Source of the DNA: a virus | DNA: 34,183 nucleotides | Strand: one strand, 5' to 3' | Virus record (IMG/VR): IMGVR_UViG_3300002228_000012 | Coordinates: 1 to 34,183 of that record | In this document: in pieces, positions 1-7,189 of the stretch | How the letters are laid out: each line of letters opens with the position of its first letter | How positions within the stretch are numbered: the first letter of the stretch is position 1 | The notes under the pieces: model-generated | Databases searched by the model: none | What the model was told of the DNA's origin: nothing | The model's input: only the letters and a program-made list of their open reading frames with translations | Translations under genes and position numbers: made by a program

Positions 1-165
1 GGGCATTCCCATAGCTGGCTGCCTGCCGAGGAAGCTGCGGAAATCTTCCTTGCGACGGACCACGCCCAAACGCCGGGCGAATACAAGACCAAATTTCCGG
101 CAAGCTATTTCCTTGGCGTTGAAGGAACAGCAGAACACCGTTTGATTTTTTGGTTCGACAACTGA
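1..165 (+). CDS. C-terminal end of an unknown protein (partial)
   Basis: The first reading frame is open from the first base and stops at TGA 163-165, giving the last 54 residues of a protein that begins outside the window. The piece is compact and mixed alpha/beta in character, with an acidic helix-like start (PAEEAAEIF) and an aromatic end (LIFWFDN). I do not recognise a family. The next gene starts one base after the stop, so it is the upstream member of the early rightward operon. The coding call rests on the open frame and the tight spacing. Confidence 0.6.
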   Translation, partial: GHSHSWLPAEEAAEIFLATDHAQTPGEYKTKFPASYFLGVEGTAEHRLIFWFDN

Positions 166-166
166 G

Positions 167-409
167 ATGAATGAAACCATGATCACAATCGACAAAGACA
201 AGCCGATGCCTAATGGGTTTGGTGTCAGGGGAAAATACCCATTCGCCGAACTTGACGTTGGCCACTCCTTTTTCGTGCCGGGCAAAACAACAGGCGGGAT
301 TTCATCCAGCGTGGCAAATGCACGAACACGAATGCCTGGGAAAAAGTTTGTAACGAACACCGTAACAGAGAACGGCGTGACCGGCGTCCGCGTGTGGCGC
401 GTCCAATGA
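167..409 (+). CDS. Small conserved-type phage protein, unknown function
   Basis: An 80-residue protein starting at ATG 167, directly after the upstream stop; a second ATG lies at 179. The middle carries YPFAELDVGHSFFVPG, followed by a basic stretch (residues about 50-62) and a GVRVWRV end. This pattern of an aromatic-acidic strand, a glycine turn and a terminal VWRV recurs in small proteins of early phage operons that have no known role. The last bases overlap the start of the next gene in an ATGA, suggesting translational coupling. No catalytic motif, membrane segment or metal site is visible. Confidence 0.7.
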   Translation: MNETMITIDKDKPMPNGFGVRGKYPFAELDVGHSFFVPGKTTGGISSSVANARTRMPGKKFVTNTVTENGVTGVRVWRVQ

Positions 410-672
410 CTGAAGCCGACGAACTCAAAGCCCGCATAGCGATGGTGCAGGCCATCCTATCGGAGCCCCGGCTTGACTTTTCCAGCCGATGCCTTGCCGC
501 CATCATGGCGCTTAACCCGGACAAGCGCGCGAACCTGAAGGGGCTGGCAGCCGCGGCCAACGTGCAACTGCGCACCGTGAGCCGTCAGCTTCGCCGGATG
601 CGTGACCTTGGCGCTGTTGAGCGCGTGAAGGGCAACGATGGGCATTTTTACAAATGGAAGGGGTTGCCATGA
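406..672 (+). CDS. Winged-helix DNA-binding protein
   Basis: An 88-residue protein. I start it at ATG 406, which overlaps the previous stop (ATGA 406-409); the frame is also open from a GTG at 394. Residues about 35-70 (ANLKGLAAAANVQLRTVSRQL) look like the recognition part of a helix-turn-helix. They are followed by RRMRDLGAVERVKG and a short beta wing (GHFYKWKG), as in small MarR/ArsR-like winged-helix proteins. It may be an early regulator, or a DNA-binding accessory of the recombination genes that follow. The stop overlaps the next start in another ATGA. The fold is inferred from pattern only and the target is unknown. Confidence 0.6.
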   Translation: MTEADELKARIAMVQAILSEPRLDFSSRCLAAIMALNPDKRANLKGLAAAANVQLRTVSRQLRRMRDLGAVERVKGNDGHFYKWKGLP

Positions 673-1454
673 CCGACCAAGCCAAAGGCGAAACGAAGCC
701 AACCGGGCTTGCTCTGCTTCGCGTGCCGTTTCCAGATCACCAAATATCGAAGCTGCCCAAGCCGACAAAATCGCAGACAGATGCCGTCAAAGCCGACTTC
801 AAAAAAGGCATCCGGTGCAAGTTGTGCGGGGCATGGCATCATCCCGATGTTGTGCATCTGGACTATGTCGGCCATGCGGCGCTAACCTCACGATTGCTTG
901 ATTGTGACCCGCAATGGAACTGGGAGCCCATCGCCGCCGATGATGCGGGACTGCCCCTTATCGACGCTAACGGTGGCATGTGGATCAAGCTAACCGTGTG
1001 CGATGTGTCTAGGCTTGGCTATGGCCATGCGGACGGCAAGCGCGGCGGTGACGCCATAAAAGAGGTCATTGGCGACGCTCTGCGGAATGCGGCGATGCGG
1101 TTCGGTGCGGCGCTTGACCTTTGGCACAAAGGCGACCTGCATGGCGAGGTGATCGATGACGGCGAATGGGCAAAGGGCAACGGCAAGGGCCAAACTGACA
1201 GCCGCGAACCGCCGCGCAATGTGGAACCGGAGGCAGAGCCTGACAAGCCAAGGATTGCAACCATCGTGGCGGCAAAGCAGTCGCTGCAACGCGCAGTAGA
1301 CTTGCCCCGGCTGAAGGCCATTTGGGAAAGCCTGCCAAAGCAGGTGCAAACATGGCCGGGCGTGTTGGAGGAAAAGGATGCGCGAAAGACGCAGCTAGCC
1401 GCGCAAGAGCCGCCCAGTGAGAGCGCTGCTTTCGACGACGAAATCCCGTATTGA
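669..1454 (+). CDS. Rad52-like single-strand annealing protein (probable)
   Basis: A 261-residue protein; ATG 669 is chosen because it overlaps the upstream stop. An N-terminal C50-x2-C53 with following histidines may bind zinc. Residues about 60-155 carry the pattern of phage Rad52-type annealases: an RLLDCDPQWNW strand, a glycine-flanked WIKLTV strand, RLGYG, and the helix KEVIGDALRNAAMRFG at 131-146. Such proteins pair complementary single strands during phage recombination and replication. The C-terminal third is low-complexity and ends in the acidic tip DDEIPY, much like the DDDIPF tip of the SSB in the same operon. The family call is from motif recognition; a different annealase superfamily is possible. 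Confidence 0.7.
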   Translation: MTDQAKGETKPTGLALLRVPFPDHQISKLPKPTKSQTDAVKADFKKGIRCKLCGAWHHPDVVHLDYVGHAALTSRLLDCDPQWNWEPIAADDAGLPLIDANGGMWIKLTVCDVSRLGYGHADGKRGGDAIKEVIGDALRNAAMRFGAALDLWHKGDLHGEVIDDGEWAKGNGKGQTDSREPPRNVEPEAEPDKPRIATIVAAKQSLQRAVDLPRLKAIWESLPKQVQTWPGVLEEKDARKTQLAAQEPPSESAAFDDEIPY

Positions 1455-1466
1455 GAGGAATGACCA

Positions 1467-2162
1467 ATGGAAAAGGAAAACCCGCGCGCCGTGATTGGCG
1501 GCAATAACCCGCCCGATCCGATAGAGGCCGCGCTTGCGCCGTATAGCGACTTGCTGACGGAGGCGGATAACTGGCTTGACGGCGTGCCGGTCGCCAATGC
1601 GGAGCAACTGAAAGCCGTTGACGAACTGACCAAGCAGGCAAAGGCGGCACGCAAGGCCATAAAGGCGGCTCGCGATGAATCGACAAAGCCACTGCATGAG
1701 GCGTGGAAAGCGGCAATCGATCAGTGGAAGCCAGCCGAGGAAAATCTAGAGACCATCGTCACCGGGCTTGTTGACATCGCTGGCGACTACAAGGCCAAGC
1801 TGGCATCGCAGCAGGCCGAAGCCCGGCGATTGGCATATCAGGAGGCTGGGCGGCTAAAGGCGGAGGCTGAAGCTGCCAGCAATGCGGCCAACGCTGGCGA
1901 TATTAAAGCCCAGCGCCAAGCATCCGAAGCCAAGCGGGCGGCGGTTGAAGCTGCCAAGCAGGCAGCGGCAACAAAGGTGGAAGTGCGCGGGCTGCGGACT
2001 GTCCACAAGTACGAAATCACGGGCCACAAGGCGGCGCTGCATTGGATTGCGGCCAACGATAAAGCGGCCATGACGGAGTTTATTGAAGCCTATGTCGCCA
2101 AGAACCATCGCAATGTGCAGATGGATGGCGTCCGCACGTGGACCGAGAAGGAAGCGTTTTGA
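1467..2162 (+). CDS. Coiled-coil protein next to the annealase, unknown function
   Basis: A 231-residue protein, very rich in Ala, Glu, Lys and Gln from about residue 45 to 175, giving long amphipathic helices and probably a coiled coil. The N-terminus has NNPPDP, a turn seen in many phage early proteins. The C-terminal 55 residues (VRGLRTVHKYEITGHKAALHW and onward) look like a small compact domain. It sits between the annealase and the DGQHRL-motif protein and its stop overlaps the next start (TGATG). A role as a structural partner of the recombination proteins is plausible but is only inferred from position. Confidence 0.75.
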   Translation: MEKENPRAVIGGNNPPDPIEAALAPYSDLLTEADNWLDGVPVANAEQLKAVDELTKQAKAARKAIKAARDESTKPLHEAWKAAIDQWKPAEENLETIVTGLVDIAGDYKAKLASQQAEARRLAYQEAGRLKAEAEAASNAANAGDIKAQRQASEAKRAAVEAAKQAAATKVEVRGLRTVHKYEITGHKAALHWIAANDKAAMTEFIEAYVAKNHRNVQMDGVRTWTEKEAF

Positions 2163-3031
2163 TGACTGACTATATCACCGTCGACGGAAAGGTTTTCCGC
2201 ACCGACACACAATCCGCAAGTTTTGTCACCATCACGCCGACAGAAGCGCTGGCCATGATGGTGCGGAATACCCGCAACAGGAATATTCGCCGCGATCATA
2301 TCGACAACATTACACGTGATATGGCGCAGGGCAACTGGATGGTTGACGGGTCAGCTATTCGGTTTGACACAAATGGCAGGATGATAGACGGCCAACATAG
2401 GCTGAGAGCCTGCATTATATCCGGTAAACCGCTTAAAACGCTGATAGTCACCGGCATTGACCCCAAGGCTGGCGTGATTATTGACACAGGAGCCAAGCGC
2501 ACGGCTGGCGATATGCTCAACATGATAGGCAACGCAGGCGGTAGCGGGAACACCGTGGCGGCGGCTATTAGGGTACTTGTTGGCTATGCGACGGGCGAAC
2601 TATCCAAGGCAAAAGTCACCATGTCGGAGGTTTATAGCGTCTTTGAGGTACACCCAGGTGTAGCAAGATCGGCCACGGCTGTCGCTAGCTGCCCTATAGA
2701 GCGGTCAATGGTTGCCGCCCTGCACTATGCGATGTCGGCAGACGGCCACACCGATGCCGCCGACAATTGGGCGAGAACGTGGAACGAAGGCGTTCCTGCG
2801 TATAGCGGAGACCCAGCGCACCGGTTGCGGGAGAGGTTTTTGCGCGAACGTACCGCAAGTGTGAAGTCGATTATACCGGTGCGCCGTAATCTGGCGCTTA
2901 ACGCATATCGCCACTTCATCGCTGGCATCCCTATTAAAATTCTGCGCGAACACGACAACACGCGACTAGCAGGATGGTCGCTGACACGCCTGGGGTTGCC
3001 AGAGCGCGCGAGTGATGGAGAAGCGCAATGA
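2162..3031 (+). CDS. DGQHRL-motif phage protein (ParB/sulfiredoxin-like fold suspected)
   Basis: A 289-residue protein starting at ATG 2162, overlapping the upstream stop by one base. Residues about 30-85 hold a patterned stretch: paired N-R and R-x2-H-I-x-NI residues, a GNW, AIRFDTNGR and then DGQHRLRA. The DGQHR signature occurs in ParB/sulfiredoxin-like domains and in phage proteins of unknown activity. It is followed by VTGIDPKAGVIIDTGAKRTAGD, also typical of this phage group. The C-terminal half is helical. No catalytic role can be assigned from sequence; a nuclease or nucleotide-dependent activity is known only for some relatives of the fold. Confidence 0.6.
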   Translation: MTDYITVDGKVFRTDTQSASFVTITPTEALAMMVRNTRNRNIRRDHIDNITRDMAQGNWMVDGSAIRFDTNGRMIDGQHRLRACIISGKPLKTLIVTGIDPKAGVIIDTGAKRTAGDMLNMIGNAGGSGNTVAAAIRVLVGYATGELSKAKVTMSEVYSVFEVHPGVARSATAVASCPIERSMVAALHYAMSADGHTDAADNWARTWNEGVPAYSGDPAHRLRERFLRERTASVKSIIPVRRNLALNAYRHFIAGIPIKILREHDNTRLAGWSLTRLGLPERASDGEAQ

Positions 3032-3285
3032 CCGACGCACAACGCGACGAACTCGAACGGCTGCGGATGAAGGCTGCCAGCATGGGTTTTGTCACCGTGC
3101 CGCGCGCATTGCTGGCGTGCGTGTTGCTAGAGGCAAAGGTGAACAGTAAGGGGTTTGCTAACGTGACAGCAGAAGTCTCCCGCATTTCGGCAAAAGGCTC
3201 CCGCCTTCGTGTTCGCGTTCGCGAAATGGAAGCGGCGGAACTGGCGCGAATAGCCGAACTCCGCGCCATCGCTGGTATTGAATAG
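3028..3285 (+). CDS. Small helical protein, unknown function
   Basis: An 85-residue protein beginning in the ATGA overlap with the previous gene. It is mostly helical, with a charged N-terminus (DAQRDELERLRMKAA), a central hydrophobic patch (VPRALLACVLLEAKV) and a basic arginine-rich segment (RLRVRVREM). No family is recognised. The basic helix could contact nucleic acid, but nothing more can be said. It is part of the coupled early operon and is followed by GcrA with its own AGGAGG-type ribosome binding site at about 3285-3291. Confidence 0.65.
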   Translation: MTDAQRDELERLRMKAASMGFVTVPRALLACVLLEAKVNSKGFANVTAEVSRISAKGSRLRVRVREMEAAELARIAELRAIAGIE

Positions 3286-3296
3286 GAGGAAACGCC

Positions 3297-3692
3297 ATGA
3301 AGCTATACGCCCAATTCGTGCCGTCATGGACGGACGAACAAATCGCCGAACTCAAACGGCTATGGATTGCCAACGAACTCACAACCGCGCAGATCGGCAA
3401 GAGGATTGGCAAGAAGAAGAACGCGGTTATCGGCAAGGCTTACCGGATGGGATTGCCGCGCAAGATTGGCCAGCAAAAGCCGACATTCAAGCCGGTGTTG
3501 TCACGCCCTCCGCCGCTGCACCGGGCCGCGTCATGCGCTTGGCCTATTGGTGACCCCGGCCAGCCAGACTTTCGCTTGTGCGGGGCGGAAATCGCCCGCG
3601 GCAGCTATTGCGCAACGCATGCGGCTAGGGCCAGCAAGCGCACGCTGCCAGAACTTGATGTTAATGCAACTATGAAGGAAATGCGGTTATGA
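3297..3692 (+). CDS. gcrA: GcrA-like cell-cycle regulator encoded by the phage
   Basis: A 131-residue protein with the two ends that define the GcrA family. Residues 11-55 (WTDEQIAELKRLW and onward, with NAVIGKAYRMGL) match the N-terminal DNA-binding helices. Residues 80-110 carry CAWPIGDPGQPDF, LCG and YCATHA, the cysteine/histidine pattern of the C-terminal domain. In Caulobacter, GcrA binds the housekeeping sigma factor and activates promoters carrying CcrM-methylated GANTC. The phage version is shorter, with a reduced proline-rich linker (residues 62-76). It probably redirects host or phage transcription. AGGAGG precedes the start. Its presence points to an alphaproteobacterial host. Confidence 0.88.
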   Translation: MKLYAQFVPSWTDEQIAELKRLWIANELTTAQIGKRIGKKKNAVIGKAYRMGLPRKIGQQKPTFKPVLSRPPPLHRAASCAWPIGDPGQPDFRLCGAEIARGSYCATHAARASKRTLPELDVNATMKEMRL

Positions 3693-3859
3693 GGTTTTCA
3701 ACGATGATAAAGCAGATTGAAAAGCGGCGCGATGCCATCGGCAAAGAGCGCGACAAGTTGAATGAAATGATTTCTGAAATGGAAACCCTGCGCGATTGTT
3801 GCGAGCGGGCATGGGATGATCTGCAAACAGCGCGCGATGCGCTTTCTGAACACGCATAA
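3689..3859 (+). CDS. Small coiled-coil protein, unknown function
   Basis: A 56-residue frame starts at ATG 3689, inside the ATGA overlap with the gcrA stop, and ends at TAA 3857-3859. It is almost entirely charged helix with heptad-like spacing (IEKRRDAIGKERDKLNEM and on), a CC pair at 37-38 and a tryptophan at 42. This composition and the coupling to gcrA support a real gene. It probably forms a short dimeric coiled coil. No function can be assigned. Confidence 0.6.
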   Translation: MRFSTMIKQIEKRRDAIGKERDKLNEMISEMETLRDCCERAWDDLQTARDALSEHA

Positions 3860-3875
3860 TGAAGGAAATGAGGCT

Positions 3876-4100
3876 ATGAGCCCGAACCTAATCGAAGCCA
3901 TGCAACACGCGGTAAACGCGCAACGCAACATTGTCGAGATCATGGCCGGTGACGACCGCGAAGACCGGATCGAACTAGCCAAGCGGAAACTGCATTCCGC
4001 CATGATTGCCCTGGAGCGCATCCAAGGCAAGCCGCAAGCCGGGCCGGTTTACGCCGTCATCGGTGACGCGGATGGATGGGGAGCGTCATATGTACTTTGA
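3876..4100 (+). CDS. Small protein, unknown function
   Basis: A 74-residue protein. ATG 3876 is chosen because GAAGGAAATGAGG lies just upstream, while the longer open frame from 3816 would run back into the previous gene. The first 55 residues are helical and charged (LIEAMQHAVNAQRNIVEIM, then EDRIELAKRKLHSAMIALERI), followed by a short beta-like tail. Its end overlaps the start of the next gene by 11 bases. No known family is recognised. Confidence 0.6.
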   Translation: MSPNLIEAMQHAVNAQRNIVEIMAGDDREDRIELAKRKLHSAMIALERIQGKPQAGPVYAVIGDADGWGASYVL

Positions 4101-5259
4101 TCCACTAGCCGCACTAATGGCAGCTTGGCGCAAATGGCGAAGCCGTCAGTCTATTTCGCCACCGCCCCCACCGCCTTCACCGCCAACGCTGACAAAACCG
4201 ACAAAACCGAAAAAACCCGATCAGCAAGACGAGCCCGACGCCACTGCGATGCCACTAACTAGCATCGTGGACGTGCTAGATAAGCTGCCCAAAACCATGC
4301 GAACCGTTGCCAGCCTGAAGCGGAATGACCCAGATACTTATTCCCTGTTGTCAAAGCTGGGCGCGCCTATCGTTAGCGAAGACCACCTATTCCACATCGC
4401 CAAGGTTGAACCTCAATTTTGCCAATCATGGCCGGTGTTTCGTGGCGTGTTCATTGGGTATGGCGACGATGGAAAAGAGACAATCCCGGCATCTGGGCTT
4501 TACATCGTGCGTGAGGAAAATCCTCTGATATCGATGCGCCGCCACGATGCCAAAGTTTACCGCCTAGGCATTCTGTACGACAGCGACCGCGGTCAGGTTA
4601 TGGCTGAGGCATACGCTGCCATCGACGCAATCGGCACCGTAACCCCGCTAAAAATGCCAACATATCGAACGCAGACGATCCAGCACAAAAAGCAAAACGG
4701 CAAAACCACGATCAGCCATCGCGCCTATGACTACCCGCAACGGATCAAGGACATTGCGGCGGAGTTGAAACATACGCCCGAAACATTGATCCGCCAGATG
4801 GTCTATCTGGCATCGTGGGGAAGGCTGCCTGACGATTGCATAATGGTCAGGGTGCATAAGGGCAGGGTTGCCGTTGCGTTCGGCATCGATAAAACGGACG
4901 GCAAGAGATTTTTTAGGCAACGCGACGGAGGCATTACGGCATCAGGGAGCCGAAAGAAAATCTTGCATTGGGTTGATCCGTTTACCCGGCAAGGTCTGGA
5001 CGGTGAACCAATCCAGGTACGTGGCCACTACCGCGGCGAGCGTAGCTTCCGCTGGAAAGAATACCGCGTAAAAATTTCCGGCTTAGGGTTCCACCATGAA
5101 AACTTTTACGACGCGGATATTGTGCCGGAATCGGTAGCGGATAACGATTTGCGACCGGGCATGATTGACACAAGCAAGGTGTCAAGCCTTATCGCGAAAA
5201 GATATGATGAACAGCGCTTTTTAAGCAGCGCGAAAAGCACGAAACGCTTTAGCGCATAA
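4090..5259 (+). CDS. Large early protein of unknown function with proline-rich N-terminus
   Basis: ATG 4090 gives 389 residues; the frame opens earlier (4006), but that part lies in another frame of the preceding gene. After a basic helix (AWRKWRSRQ) comes a linker of prolines and KPTKPKKP (residues about 22-45), then a globular region. Later segments include a helical IKDIAAELKHTPETLIRQM that could be a small DNA-binding helix pair, and a basic RGHYRGERSFRWKEYRVK stretch. I do not recognise the family. Its position just before ssb suggests a replication or recombination role, but that is inference from location alone. Confidence 0.7.
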   Translation: MYFDPLAALMAAWRKWRSRQSISPPPPPPSPPTLTKPTKPKKPDQQDEPDATAMPLTSIVDVLDKLPKTMRTVASLKRNDPDTYSLLSKLGAPIVSEDHLFHIAKVEPQFCQSWPVFRGVFIGYGDDGKETIPASGLYIVREENPLISMRRHDAKVYRLGILYDSDRGQVMAEAYAAIDAIGTVTPLKMPTYRTQTIQHKKQNGKTTISHRAYDYPQRIKDIAAELKHTPETLIRQMVYLASWGRLPDDCIMVRVHKGRVAVAFGIDKTDGKRFFRQRDGGITASGSRKKILHWVDPFTRQGLDGEPIQVRGHYRGERSFRWKEYRVKISGLGFHHENFYDADIVPESVADNDLRPGMIDTSKVSSLIAKRYDEQRFLSSAKSTKRFSA

Positions 5260-5314
5260 CCCAATCCCCGCGGCGGCACGGTAGGCAGAATATGCCGGTC
5301 AAATGCGGAGACAA

Positions 5315-5350
5315 GCGCTGGCTGTTTAGGGTCCGAGCCCCTGGCAGCGC
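5315..5350 (+). other. Hairpin in the leader of ssb
   Basis: In the 115-base gap before ssb, GCGCTG (5315-5320) pairs with CAGCGC (5345-5350). Inside it AGGG pairs with CCCT around a 7-base loop. It lies 25 bases before the ssb start, which has a GAAAGGA site. It could affect ssb translation or mRNA stability. It has no U tract, so it is not a terminator, and it does not fold as a tRNA. Confidence 0.3.
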
Positions 5351-5374
5351 AGCGCATAACATGAAAGGAACGCT

Positions 5375-5806
5375 ATGAGCAGCGTCAACAAAGTTATCCT
5401 TATCGGCACACTAGGCCGAGACCCTGAATCCCGGTTTATGCAATCGGGCGATAAAGTCGTGAATATGTCCATCGCCACAAGCGAGAAATGGAAAGACCGG
5501 CAGACCGGCGAACGCAAGGAAAAAACGGAATGGCACCGGGTCGTGATTTTCGATCCGAACATTGCCGAGATTGCCGACAAGTATCTCAAGAAGGGCTCGC
5601 CGGTCTATCTTGAAGGCCAGTTGCAAACGCGCAAATGGACGGATCAAAGCGGCGTGGAGAAGTTCTCAACGGAAATCGTGCTACAGAAATTCCGCGGCTC
5701 GATTGTGCTTCTCGGCAAGAGCGGCGGCGGATCAGATGACGATTACGCGCCAGCACCAAAGGCGGCGGCAAGTCCCGAACCGCTTGACGACGACATACCC
5801 TTTTGA
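5375..5806 (+). CDS. ssb: Single-stranded DNA-binding protein
   Basis: A 143-residue SSB of the bacterial type. The N-terminal OB fold (residues 1-110) is clear from [53 protein letters not shown] and the following strands. A short glycine/aspartate/proline-rich linker leads to the acidic tip DDDIPF, which in cellular SSBs recruits repair and replication proteins. It should bind as a tetramer to single strands made during phage replication and supply the annealase. It is the last gene of the early operon, before a strong terminator. GAAAGGA precedes the ATG. Confidence 0.97.
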   Translation: MSSVNKVILIGTLGRDPESRFMQSGDKVVNMSIATSEKWKDRQTGERKEKTEWHRVVIFDPNIAEIADKYLKKGSPVYLEGQLQTRKWTDQSGVEKFSTEIVLQKFRGSIVLLGKSGGGSDDDYAPAPKAAASPEPLDDDIPF

Positions 5807-5836
5807 TGCAAGGTTAACTCCGCGCCATGACACAAG

Positions 5837-5869
5837 CGCCGCCGCTATATCAAAAGCGGCGGCGTTTTT
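5837..5869 (+). terminator. Intrinsic terminator after ssb
   Basis: A perfect 10-base stem (CGCCGCCGCT 5837-5846 with AGCGGCGGCG 5855-5864), an 8-base loop, and TTTTT at 5865-5869. It ends the rightward early operon and separates it from the leftward small-gene block. Confidence 0.93.
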
Positions 5870-5908
5870 GCGTTTAGCATCTGGTCGCACCGGCTCATTC
5901 AATCGCCG

Positions 5909-6148
5909 TCACTTAAATGTAGCGGCCACCGCACGACCCGCCGCGGCTTGTGCGAGCAACCGCCGCCGGATTGGCACCACGGTCTGGTGTAGGACGGTCC
6001 CCGCCTTGGGATGCGAGGGCAAAGGCGTTTCGAGGATAGCCAACCACGCGGCCCGTATCGCCTCCAGGTGCGGGACGATTGCCGGGTCTCGCTTCCGGGC
6101 TTTGTCCAATTCGGCGGGCCAGTCTATGATATTGTGCGTCACCCTCAC
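5909..6148 (-). CDS. Small helical protein, last gene of the leftward block
   Basis: A 79-residue protein starting at GTG 6148, overlapping the previous gene's stop as GTGA; a second GTG lies two codons in. The sequence is helical with an N-terminal charged part (WPAELDKARKRDPAIVPHLEA) and a basic, alanine-rich C-terminus. The coupled start behind the block's shared junction sequence supports it being translated. No family is recognised. Confidence 0.55.
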   Translation of the reverse strand: MRVTHNIIDWPAELDKARKRDPAIVPHLEAIRAAWLAILETPLPSHPKAGTVLHQTVVPIRRRLLAQAAAGRAVAATFK

Positions 6149-6309
6149 TCACTCCCCTTGGCGTTCGCTGCGATGTAGTCCATAAAATCCGCGCACCGTT
6201 CCATCTGCCGGGCCAGAAAATTGTCGTAGCGCTCGGCGGCATAGGCTTCGGGGAAGTCTGTCCCGTATTGCTCTTTGTGCCACTCGCGAAAGCTCTTAGT
6301 GTCAGTCAT
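6145..6309 (-). CDS. Small charged protein, unknown function
   Basis: ATG 6309 opens a 54-residue frame ending at TGA 6147-6145. It begins MTDTKSFREWHKEQYG and continues as charged helix rich in aromatic residues (EAYAAERYDNFLARQ). The final codons (NAKGSE) are written by the block's AACGCCAAGGGGAGTGAGTGA sequence, which also serves as ribosome binding site for the next gene. No known family is recognised. The junction sequence and codon-tight packing are the evidence for coding. Confidence 0.55.
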   Translation of the reverse strand: MTDTKSFREWHKEQYGTDFPEAYAAERYDNFLARQMERCADFMDYIAANAKGSE

Positions 6310-6312
6310 CAC

Positions 6313-6465
6313 TCAATCACTCCCCGCAACGGGCGGCGATTCCATCACGCCAATATTGTAGCCTGCCACGAAATCGCCTGCCAGCTTGCCAGCAGCCCAT
6401 GGATTAAATGCGGCGGCAAGCAGCATGATCGCTATGATAGTGCCCAGAACTTCACTCATGCCCAT
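6313..6465 (-). CDS. Small membrane protein, unknown function
   Basis: A 50-residue frame from ATG 6465 (an alternative ATG lies two codons later) to TGA 6315-6313. Residues 6-20 are hydrophobic (VLGTIIAIMLLAAAF), consistent with one membrane segment; the rest is short and glycine-rich. GGGAGTGAGG lies just upstream of the start. A role at the host membrane is plausible but unproven; no holin or toxin family is recognised. Confidence 0.5.
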   Translation of the reverse strand: MGMSEVLGTIIAIMLLAAAFNPWAAGKLAGDFVAGYNIGVMESPPVAGSD

Positions 6466-6474
6466 CCTCACTCC

Positions 6475-6609
6475 CTACCAGTTGGGGCCAAACGCGGACA
6501 GTGCGCCGAACACCATGGCCGTGTCGGCCACCATTGCTATTCCGACAAGCCACCCAGGGGAGCCCTGGTCAGACTTTATTGCTCCCCACACGATTGCCCA
6601 AGTTAACAT
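6475..6609 (-). CDS. Very small membrane protein, unknown function
   Basis: A 44-residue frame from ATG 6609, nine bases after an AAGGGGAG ribosome binding site, to TAG 6477-6475. It is hydrophobic throughout, with two possible membrane segments (residues 2-11 and 20-40) split by a KSDQGSPG turn. The stop runs directly into the GGGAGTGAGG that serves the next gene. It is too short for family recognition; spacing and composition support it. Confidence 0.45.
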   Translation of the reverse strand: MLTWAIVWGAIKSDQGSPGWLVGIAMVADTAMVFGALSAFGPNW

Positions 6610-6631
6610 TCACTCACTCCCCTTGTCGTGT

Positions 6632-6820
6632 TCACTCAAAGCGCCAGTCAGGAGGCATCCCGGCCTTCTTGTATAAATCGACCAGCCATGCGTCGGCCAG
6701 ATCGTGGATTACCGAACGATCCAGTTCAGAAACCGGAATTGAGAGGGAATCCCCGTCTCCCTTCGTCTTGACAAAGTTTGGTGCCTTCCATGGCTCCAAC
6801 TCAACTTTCACACTTGGCAT
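6632..6820 (-). CDS. Small acidic protein, unknown function
   Basis: I start this at ATG 6820 (62 residues), because it follows the block's GGGAGGTAGTGACG junction sequence; the open frame extends further upstream without a good start. It begins with a beta-like stretch (SVKVELEPWKAPNFV), continues with LSIPVSELDRSVIHDLADAWLVDLYKKAG and ends PDWRFE. The helical second half is well patterned, supporting a folded protein. The function is unknown. Confidence 0.55.
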   Translation of the reverse strand: MPSVKVELEPWKAPNFVKTKGDGDSLSIPVSELDRSVIHDLADAWLVDLYKKAGMPPDWRFE

Positions 6821-6825
6821 CGTCA

Positions 6826-7014
6826 CTACCTCCCTTTGGCGTTCGCATCGACATAATCCCAAGCACCCGCGGTTGCCGCAGCACGTCTGGTCAACCACCC
6901 AATGTCGCAGAACCGGTCAACGCCAAGGATAGGCAGAAGGGCGCGCCGCAGCAGGCGGTATGTCCATATTTTTCGATACGCATCGGCCAATTTGCTGTCG
7001 TCAAAATGTGCCAT
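6826..7014 (-). CDS. Small basic protein, unknown function
   Basis: A 62-residue protein from ATG 7014, which lies inside the 3' end of the upstream regulator gene (14-base overlap), so the two should be coupled. It has a helical N-terminus (DSKLADAYRKIWTYRLLRR) and ends DANAKGR, resembling the AANAKGSE end of the 6145-6309 product. The similarity arises from the shared junction DNA. No family is recognised. Confidence 0.5.
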   Translation of the reverse strand: MAHFDDSKLADAYRKIWTYRLLRRALLPILGVDRFCDIGWLTRRAAATAGAWDYVDANAKGR

Positions 7015-7183
7015 CGTCACTCACTCCCTTGTTGCGTGCATCCTTTGCCGCTTCGATTGCCGCAATGGCAGTCATCCGAAGCCACCCAGACAGCGTGAGC
7101 GTATGAGCCCCGGCTGCCTTTTTCATCTCCGCCTTCAGATCGTCGCTGACGCGGACACGAATGTATGTTTCCTGTGTGTCCAT
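7001..7183 (-). CDS. Ribbon-helix-helix (Arc/CopG-like) regulator
   Basis: A 60-residue protein. TYIRVRVSDDLKAEMKKAA forms the N-terminal strand and first helix and LTLSGWLRMTAIAAIEAA the second helix of a ribbon-helix-helix DNA-binding dimer. It is the first gene of the leftward block and faces the divergent promoter region. There, two ACGTGGC half sites one helical turn apart sit between the rightward -35 and -10, so it may repress rightward transcription or itself. The predicted leftward start of transcription falls on or next to its ATG, so the message may be leaderless. An antitoxin role is possible, but no toxin gene is recognised beside it. Confidence 0.7.
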   Translation of the reverse strand: MDTQETYIRVRVSDDLKAEMKKAAGAHTLTLSGWLRMTAIAAIEAAKDARNKGVSDDGTF

Positions 7184-7189
7184 GCTGTT

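Larger units (their letters stand above)
6146..7030 (-). repeat. Family of gene-junction repeats with ribosome binding site
   Basis: Six consecutive gene junctions of the leftward block carry versions of AAGGGGAGTGAGTGA on the minus strand: 6146-6159, 6310-6325, 6467-6476, 6611-6624, 6824-6837 and 7018-7030. Each lies just before the next start codon. At 6146, 6824 and 7018 it also encodes the last residues of the upstream protein (AKG or NKG). The range given spans the whole set. Confidence 0.75.

Noticed and set aside
5275-5352. Possible tRNA in the gap before ssb (GGGTCCGAGCCC looks like a T arm)
   Set aside because: The T loop lacks the usual TTC, no 7-base acceptor stem pairs the two ends, and no anticodon arm fits; a plain hairpin explains it better.
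5913-6242. 109-codon minus-strand frame covering two of the small leftward genes
   Set aside because: It runs in a different frame through genes that have coupled starts and the shared junction sequence; its composition (PGRWNGARILWTTSQRTPRG) looks random.
7001-7183. Toxin-antitoxin pair based on the ribbon-helix-helix protein
   Set aside because: The neighbouring small proteins show no known toxin pattern, so a regulator role is the safer reading.
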